From Caldilineaceae bacterium (lineage in GTDB: Bacteria > Chloroflexota > Anaerolineae > Caldilineales > Caldilineaceae), in contig JAPKMV010000046.1 in NCBI GenBank assembly GCA_026645635.1, positions 1-11,891 on the forward strand: a DNA stretch of 11,891 nucleotides, read 5' to 3'. Below, piece after piece: positions 7,199 through 11,891 of the stretch; within the stretch, counting starts at the first letter, position 1, and every line of letters starts with the position of its first letter. The notes under the pieces were generated by a model. The model saw nothing but the letters and a program-made list of their open reading frames with translations, was not told the DNA's origin and made no database searches. Position numbers and translations under genes: made by a program.

Positions 7199-9172
7199 TC
7201 ATCCGAAACCGCCGCCGCCCCCGCCGCCCCCGCCGCCGCCGAAGCTGCCGCCGCCGCTCCAGCCACCGCCGCCACTCCAACCGCCGCCGCCGGAACTGGA
7301 CGGGCGGCTGGTCATGGTGGAGCTGGCGCTGCTGAGGAGCGAACCGAGACCCGCGCTCATGCCGGCCAGGCTGCTGCCCAATCCCTTGCTGGCGTCGCTC
7401 AGCCCGCCGCCGAAACTGCCGCCCTCGCCGCCGCCCATCGAACCGGCGTCGGGCATCCCGCCGGGCAGCACCACCGGGCGATTCCAGTCCGGGCCAAAGT
7501 AGCGCCGCCGGTAGGGACCGTAGAGGTCGGGCGACGGGATGTACCAGCCCGGCGCCGGCGCATTGACCGCCTCGAACTTGCGGATGTAGTCCTTGTCGCA
7601 GCCAAAGGCAATGGCGTAGGGCAGCCAGCGATCCCAGATCTCCTTCTGTTCAGCCACGCCGCCATACTTATCCATGTTTTTGAGATACTCGCGGAATGCG
7701 CTCCAACGCGCCGCCGCCTCGGCGCCTGGGTCAGCCTTGCGCGGCATGAAGCGGGCGGCAATCAGCATGGCCAGGGCCGTGACAAAGAGGCCGATGCCGG
7801 GACAGATGGCCGCCGCCGTCAGGTCGCCAGCAGCCAGCAGCACGACAAAGCCGATGCCCACCGAACCGACGATCAGCGCAACGCCCAGGCAGCCAAACTG
7901 CGTGCGGGCGCTGTCCGGGCTTTGTTTGTAATAGCCGCGGGCGATCAGGTCTGTGTACATCTGCGACTTGATGCCGTCGATCTTCTTATAGAACTTGTCT
8001 TTGAGATCGGAGAGGCGCACTTCATCCCTCGCCCCCATGACGCTGTCCAGCACCTTTTGCTCGAAGGGTTCCAGCGGTGTGTCGGTGCGCTCGCGGCGAT
8101 AGATAAAATCGGTGCCCGATTTCCAGAAACCTTCGGTGCGCTCCTCGGTGATGCTGATCACGCGGCGCCGCGCCAGGTCGACGATGGTGGCGACGATGTC
8201 CTGCATGTCGGCGGAATCGTCGAGCAGCGTGCCGGCCAGCCCTGGCGGCAACGGATCGGGCGGCTCGGTCAGATAGTCGGCCACCCTCACCACCGGCTTA
8301 TCACGTCCAAAACGAAACCACAAGAGATAGACGCCGAGCGGGCCGCCAAAGAAGAGCAGCAGCCCCAATGCGCCCAATCCCACCGACGCCACCGGCCCCC
8401 ACTGGTCGAGATACGCCTGCTGCTGCTCCCGCTGCGCTGCCTCTGCGTCGGCGGCCCGCTGCCAGGAAGGCGCTGCACCCACCACCACATCCGGCGTGAA
8501 CTCGACGCGCACTTCCAGCTCCTCGCCGGCGTTCAGCCGCCGCGCCGCGTCGAAGATTACGGCGCGGCCGTCATCGAGCAACTGGGCCGTCACCGAACCG
8601 CGCGCGTCGGCGCCGTTGATGTAGGCCTGGTATTGCTGCGCCACCGCCGGGTTTGGCAGCAAGACGCGCACGCGGCTCGACAGCACCGGGTAGGAGCGGT
8701 CGCCATAGACCGCCTTCCACCAGAGTTGGTCGCCGTCGGGATAGTAACGCAGCCCATCGTAGACGGTGTACTGGAGGGTGTACGTCTCCGGTTCGTCAGT
8801 GGCGGGGAAATACCAGCGAATTGCATAGTCGCCGCCTGTGTCGCTGACGACAAAGGTGTAAGGCGCTGTGCCGCCATTGGCCTGGGTGTAGACATTGCCG
8901 CTGGCGTCGGTCACCGCCCAGTTGTCGATGTATCCCAGGCGGTCTTTGGGGATGTTGCGAAAACCGAAGGTAAAATCGCCGCCCATAAAGCGGATGGCTT
9001 GCCGTTCGGTCACGTCGAACGCGCCATTGGCGTTCACCTGGATGTCGACGTCGAACGCATCCCAGACGATGCTCTTTTCTGCGGCAAGCACCGGCGCCGC
9101 GTGTGTCATCAGCAAACCAATGCACAGCACGACAAGAAGAATCAACACTGTCCAGCGCTGCTGGATCCGCAT
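7199..9172 (-). CDS. DUF2207 domain membrane protein with glycine-rich tail
   Basis: DUF2207 proteins are exported, membrane-anchored proteins of unknown biochemical function. The 657-residue protein begins with a signal peptide (about 1-30, ending APVLA) and an extracytoplasmic beta-rich domain (34-230). That domain has typical DUF2207 features: a start like [37 protein letters not shown] at 70-86, and [25 protein letters not shown] around 131-155. A helical spacer (236-256) precedes membrane segments at 262-286 and a pair at 424-447 and 450-472. Between them, 320-420 holds a winged-helix-like cytoplasmic segment ([17 protein letters not shown]). Residues 487-535 ([16 protein letters not shown] and [12 protein letters not shown]) are also family hallmarks. 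From about 570 the protein is Gly/Ser-rich and ends in a long glycine run closing GFG, common in this family. The start has GGAGG 4 nt upstream. It has its own candidate promoter and precedes the zinc-ribbon and SPFH genes, so it may act with them. Confidence 0.92.
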   Translation of the reverse strand: MRIQQRWTVLILLVVLCIGLLMTHAAPVLAAEKSIVWDAFDVDIQVNANGAFDVTERQAIRFMGGDFTFGFRNIPKDRLGYIDNWAVTDASGNVYTQANGGTAPYTFVVSDTGGDYAIRWYFPATDEPETYTLQYTVYDGLRYYPDGDQLWWKAVYGDRSYPVLSSRVRVLLPNPAVAQQYQAYINGADARGSVTAQLLDDGRAVIFDAARRLNAGEELEVRVEFTPDVVVGAAPSWQRAADAEAAQREQQQAYLDQWGPVASVGLGALGLLLFFGGPLGVYLLWFRFGRDKPVVRVADYLTEPPDPLPPGLAGTLLDDSADMQDIVATIVDLARRRVISITEERTEGFWKSGTDFIYRRERTDTPLEPFEQKVLDSVMGARDEVRLSDLKDKFYKKIDGIKSQMYTDLIARGYYKQSPDSARTQFGCLGVALIVGSVGIGFVVLLAAGDLTAAAICPGIGLFVTALAMLIAARFMPRKADPGAEAAARWSAFREYLKNMDKYGGVAEQKEIWDRWLPYAIAFGCDKDYIRKFEAVNAPAPGWYIPSPDLYGPYRRRYFGPDWNRPVVLPGGMPDAGSMGGGEGGSFGGGLSDASKGLGSSLAGMSAGLGSLLSSASSTMTSRPSSSGGGGWSGGGGWSGGGSFGGGGGGGGGGGFG

Positions 9173-9258
9173 ACTGCCTCCCTACCTGGCCAGATACCTG
9201 ATGGAATTTACGGTATAAGCCACGCAATCATGGCACGTGCTACAGGCCTCTGGCTGAC

Positions 9259-9287
9259 ATTCTACCAGCAAAGAAGCTGACGTTCAA
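9259..9287 (-). promoter_or_regulatory. Candidate sigma-70-type promoter of the DUF2207 gene
   Basis: On the minus strand TTGAAC (9287-9282) and TAGAAT (9264-9259) are separated by 17 nt. The -10 box is preceded by TGG, which makes an extended -10. The -35 box overlaps the scpB stop codon. Transcription would begin near 9252 and leave a leader of about 80 nt before the ATG at 9172. This suggests that the DUF2207 group can be expressed apart from scpB. Confidence 0.5.
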
Positions 9288-10204
9288 TTGTGAGGGGCTG
9301 ATTCGCCTGACGCAGCCGGCTGGGTGACGCTGTCGCTGAGCACCTCATCCATGCGATCCTGTTCGGCGATGGCGAGCGGCGGCAGTTCGCGCAAGGTGGT
9401 CAGGCCAAAGTGATGGAGAAAGAGATCGGTGATGCCGTAGAGTACCGGGCGTCCCGGCGCCTCCAGCCGGCCCGTCTCCTCGATCAGCCCCCGCTGGATC
9501 AACGAGCGCAGCACGCCGGAACAGTCAACCCCGCGCACCGCCTCCACCTGCGCCCGCGTCACCGGCTGGCGATAGGCGATTACGGCCAGGGTTTCCAGCG
9601 CCGGCCCGGACAGCCGCACCGTCGTGTCAACCTGGAGGAAGGCTTCGACCACAGCGCCCGTTTCCGGCGCAGTCACCAGTTGATAACGACCGGCGCGCTC
9701 TTGCAGCCGCAGCCCGCGCCCTGCCGTGCGATAGTGCTCCGCCAACTCTGCCAGCCCTTGCTCCACTGCGGGCAGCGTTACACCGCAGGCACGCGCCAGT
9801 TGCGCCGGCTCCACTGCACTCTCGGCCACAAAGAGCAGGCTTTCCAACACCGCGGGGAGCAGCAGACCGGTGGCCGCCACTGCATCGAGCAGCGCCTGCG
9901 CGCTGTCTTCTTCCTCTTCCTCGCCTGCGCTGCTGATTTCACCTGCGTCGCTCAGAGCAACGGCAAGAGGTGCGTCGTCGTCCGGAGTCTGCGCCGGCGC
10001 GATGGGTTCTTCCGCCACGGGCGGGGCGGGGCTGGGGCTAAGCTGCGGCGGGTGATGAGACTGGCTCGTCATGGGCGATGTTATCGGCGCGTTGATGTCG
10101 CGGATCAATTGGCGGAAATTATGCAACGTGACCCGGACGAAGCGCCCCAGAGTCATCGTACTGCTGGAAATCATGGCGACTTGTCCACCGCTCAGGTGTT
10201 CCAT
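9284..10204 (-). CDS. scpB: Segregation and condensation protein B (ScpB)
   Basis: ScpB is the winged-helix (kite) subunit of the SMC-ScpA-ScpB condensin complex, which acts on chromosome compaction and segregation in the cytoplasm. The core (about 115-280 of 306) is typical: [23 protein letters not shown] opens the first winged helix at 114-136, and [20 protein letters not shown] (203-222), RGVDCSG (224-230), [12 protein letters not shown] (235-246) and [19 protein letters not shown] form the second. The N-terminal 110 residues are not conserved and include a Pro-rich piece (52-75) and an acidic run (94-100), making the protein longer than the usual 180-250 aa. The start is uncertain. The frame opens at 10204, overlapping the AmaP gene by 13 nt without a ribosome site; in-frame ATGs at 10174 (weak GGTGG upstream) and 10072 are alternatives. 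The last would remove the basic segment [18 protein letters not shown]. No scpA is visible in the window, although it often lies next to scpB. Confidence 0.95.
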   Translation of the reverse strand: MEHLSGGQVAMISSSTMTLGRFVRVTLHNFRQLIRDINAPITSPMTSQSHHPPQLSPSPAPPVAEEPIAPAQTPDDDAPLAVALSDAGEISSAGEEEEEDSAQALLDAVAATGLLLPAVLESLLFVAESAVEPAQLARACGVTLPAVEQGLAELAEHYRTAGRGLRLQERAGRYQLVTAPETGAVVEAFLQVDTTVRLSGPALETLAVIAYRQPVTRAQVEAVRGVDCSGVLRSLIQRGLIEETGRLEAPGRPVLYGITDLFLHHFGLTTLRELPPLAIAEQDRMDEVLSDSVTQPAASGESAPHN

Positions 10205-10755
10205 TCGGGTTCGAAGGGTGCACAGCGGACGTGTACATCCAGCTTGCCCAGACGCAGCCCCATATCTTGTTCGATCACCACGCGGGTGACTTCGACCACC
10301 TCATCGGTTTTCATCGGGATGTCCACGTCCGGCGCCGTCTCGATTTCCAGGCGAATGTCGACGGCGCCGCCGCGCGACTTCACCGCCGGCATTACGTTGA
10401 TCACCTCTGCCATCTGGTCGAGGTGCCACTGCAAACGCCGCCCGATGCTGCCGGTGTCCACTTCCGCGGAGCCGCCTTCGCTGGTGCGGATGCGCACGCC
10501 GCGCGGCCGGGCGCTCATGATTTCAGCGAAGATCAACGCACCGAAAATCAATAGCCCACCGATGCCCACCGCAGCCTGGCCGATGATGAAGTAGGTGGGA
10601 TTTGCCTCCTGCCAGCCAGCCAGCCATTGATCGAGGGCAGTCAGTTGCGTGATCAGCCATGCCGTCGTGGCCAGCGGCGCCGTTGCGGCCACGATCACGC
10701 CGGCGAGCAGCAGCAGCCAGAGCAGGGTGGCGACGACGCGGTTGAATCCATTCAT
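10192..10755 (-). CDS. amaP: AmaP-like membrane protein with Asp23/DUF322-type domain
   Basis: AmaP (alkaline shock response membrane anchor protein) holds Asp23 at the membrane in Firmicutes and relates to cell-envelope stress. This 187-residue protein has the family's layout: two membrane helices (about 8-30 and 55-79), a short basic turn ([10 protein letters not shown], 81-90), then a small alpha/beta domain. Its ending, with [17 protein letters not shown] (131-147), [25 protein letters not shown] (152-176), follows the Asp23/DUF322 pattern. The frame is open to 10812, but I start at the ATG at 10755 because earlier Met codons fall inside the upstream gene and because a TATAAT box at 10767-10762 lies just before 10755. 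No Shine-Dalgarno sequence is visible, consistent with leaderless translation. It runs into scpB with an overlap of 13 nt on the longest scpB reading. No asp23 gene is present in the window. The family call is good; the biological role here is inferred. Confidence 0.8.
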   Translation of the reverse strand: MNGFNRVVATLLWLLLLAGVIVAATAPLATTAWLITQLTALDQWLAGWQEANPTYFIIGQAAVGIGGLLIFGALIFAEIMSARPRGVRIRTSEGGSAEVDTGSIGRRLQWHLDQMAEVINVMPAVKSRGGAVDIRLEIETAPDVDIPMKTDEVVEVTRVVIEQDMGLRLGKLDVHVRCAPFEPEWNT

Positions 10756-10761
10756 GCGCCG

Positions 10762-10790
10762 ATTATACTCCAGCCCGCCGTCGCTGGCGA
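10762..10790 (-). promoter_or_regulatory. Candidate promoter for a leaderless amaP-scpB transcript
   Basis: On the minus strand TCGCCA (10790-10785, four of six consensus positions) and a perfect TATAAT (10767-10762) are separated by 17 nt. Only 6 nt lie between the -10 box and the ATG at 10755, so transcription would begin at or near the A of the start codon. The TAA stop codon of the upstream YfhO-like gene (10765-10763) is part of the -10 box. Confidence 0.55.
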
Positions 10791-11891
10791 AAGTCTCCCA
10801 CGCTGGCTGCACTCAGGCCCAGCAGCGCCAGCAACAACCCGCTGCCAGCCAACGCGAGACTGATGCGCCACCCTGTCGGTTCGTAGGTGAAAATAACCGT
10901 GTGCGCGCCAGCCGGTAGATAGACCCCGCGGAAGAGCACGTTCGCCGGCAAGATCGCCGCGGGCGCGCCATCCACCGTCGCCTGCCAGCCGGGGTAGAAG
11001 GCGTCGCTGAGCATCAGCAGCGCAGGCTGTTCGCTCTGCGTCTCCACCACGATGCGCTCCGCCGAGTATGCACGGATCAGCGCCGTGCCAGGGGCGGCCA
11101 CAGTACCGGTCAGCGGTGCGCCGCCTTCGACCACCGCGGCGCCGGGCGGCAGACCGGCGGCCAGGTGTGCCAGTGCATCCGCCGCCGTCGTGGCGGTGAT
11201 CACCGCAGAGGCCAGGTAGGCGCGACCGGTGCGATCCAGGTTTTCATAGATCTTGACGTCGCCGCTGTGGACGCGGGCGAAGCGGCCGCGGTCGCTGGGC
11301 AGCAGCGCGCTGAACATGCCCGTGCGCTCATCGTAGAGAGTCGCTGCCTGTACGCGCACCGGCAAGCCCGGGTCCAGCGCCGTGACGGTGATAGTCGTGG
11401 CGGTCATCGGCGCAGGCAGCGGCAAACGCACGCGATACTCCTGGCGGCCGCCTTCTACATCGCGCCAGGCCACCACTGCGCCGCTGCTCGCAGCCAGCGG
11501 GCTATCCAGCGCGTCGTCGGCCAGCTGGCTGCCGGGTGCGCCGCCGCCGGTGATGGTGAACTGCTGCGTCGCGCCATCCGCGGCCGTCACGGTCACCGCG
11601 GCCACCGGAATCGTCGCGGTCAGCAGCGTCTGTGCGGTTGCGGCATCCACCGCCAGCGCGGCGATCAGGTCCAGGTGGGTGGCGTTGAAGGGAAGGGGAG
11701 CGGCGATGGTGACTGTTGGATTGGTGAATGGGGAAGTCGGCGCCCCTCGCCCGTCGCCCCTTGCGCCCAACTGCGCGCCGATCTGCCGGTCGTAATACAC
11801 ATCCTCGAACCAGAGATCGCGCACTTTGTCGGTGATGAGGTGCTGCACGTCGAGCCGGTTGAGGAGGTCGGTGGCTGGCATGGTGCGGATC
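10763..11891 (-). CDS. YfhO-like membrane protein, C-terminal part (5' end outside the window)
   Basis: YfhO-family proteins are large multi-pass membrane proteins; B. subtilis YfhO is linked to glycosylation of lipoteichoic acid. The frame is open to the window edge, and the ATG at 11881 is probably internal: residues just after it (LLNRLDVQHLITDKV) correspond to the LLxxLxVRYLIT segment that follows the membrane helices in this family. The visible 370 residues form an extracytoplasmic beta-rich region, and near the end is the family's hallmark LLMLSDAFYPGWQATVDGAPA (288-308), followed by VLFRGVYLPAGAHTVIFTYEP (315-335). One last membrane helix (about 340-362) and a short basic tail (RQRRRAGV) close the protein. 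The region around 40-200 is Ala/Thr/Val-rich and less typical. Its TAA stop codon lies within the -10 box assigned to the next gene. Identification rests on recall of the C-terminal motif; the catalytic half is not visible. Confidence 0.8.
   Translation of the reverse strand, partial: IRTMPATDLLNRLDVQHLITDKVRDLWFEDVYYDRQIGAQLGARGDGRGAPTSPFTNPTVTIAAPLPFNATHLDLIAALAVDAATAQTLLTATIPVAAVTVTAADGATQQFTITGGGAPGSQLADDALDSPLAASSGAVVAWRDVEGGRQEYRVRLPLPAPMTATTITVTALDPGLPVRVQAATLYDERTGMFSALLPSDRGRFARVHSGDVKIYENLDRTGRAYLASAVITATTAADALAHLAAGLPPGAAVVEGGAPLTGTVAAPGTALIRAYSAERIVVETQSEQPALLMLSDAFYPGWQATVDGAPAAILPANVLFRGVYLPAGAHTVIFTYEPTGWRISLALAGSGLLLALLGLSAASVGDFRQRRRAGV

Noticed and set aside
7160..9280. A 706-codon open frame on the plus strand opposite the DUF2207 gene
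   Set aside because: It is the antisense shadow of a real gene in GC-rich DNA. Its product is Arg/His/Gln/Ala-rich, has no domain, and the minus-strand protein has a signal peptide, family motifs and a ribosome site.
9410..10594. A 394-codon plus-strand open frame across scpB and amaP
   Set aside because: Shadow frame: low-complexity composition and no motif, while ScpB on the other strand is unmistakable.

Overview
The window is GC-rich and densely coded, and every gene I can support lies on the minus strand, so the genes read from high to low coordinates. Gene content (YfhO-type membrane protein, AmaP/Asp23-fold protein next to ScpB, an SPFH protein of the YdjI type, DUF2207, an SppA-like S49 peptidase, DUF4350) suggests a free-living bacterium. 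From recall of where such combinations occur I favour the Chloroflexota (Anaerolineae/Caldilineae). That is an inference: there is no rRNA or other marker here to prove it.

Layout in order of transcription. (1) 11891-10763: the C-terminal part of a YfhO-like membrane protein, cut by the window edge. (2) 10755-10192 and 10204-9284: an AmaP-like membrane protein and ScpB, overlapping by 13 nt on the longest ScpB reading. A good -10 box overlaps the stop codon of the YfhO gene and lies so close to the AmaP ATG that the mRNA would be leaderless. (3) 9172-7199: a DUF2207 protein with its own candidate promoter, which overlaps the end of scpB. (4) 7081-6530, 6351-5740 and 5634-4624: a two-helix membrane protein with a winged-helix-like segment and zinc ribbon, an all-helical protein of unknown function, and an SPFH protein carrying an excisionase-type helix-turn-helix at its C-terminus. 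(5) 4534-3590 and 3593-1002: an SppA-like serine peptidase coupled by an ATGA overlap to an 863-residue DUF4350-type protein, closed by an intrinsic terminator at 949-911. (6) 855-58: a voltage-gated-type potassium channel subunit.

Genes 3 to 5 look like an envelope-maintenance group. The set of zinc-ribbon membrane protein, Gly-tailed membrane protein and YdjI-type SPFH protein resembles the ydjGHI genes that accompany PspA-type membrane stress proteins in Bacillus subtilis. SPFH proteins also often sit beside ClpP/SppA-fold membrane peptidases. No PspA gene is visible here. The two DNA-binding-like modules (zinc ribbon with winged helix; HTH on the SPFH protein) attached to membrane-associated proteins are the most unusual part.

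Three strong palindromes lie 2-8 nt behind the stop codons of the DUF2207, zinc-ribbon and SPFH genes. Two belong to one family built from AATCTC units and the third is a nested GTGCGG palindrome. None is followed by a T-tract. No RNA gene, CRISPR array, insertion sequence or gene-free stretch over 300 bases is present.
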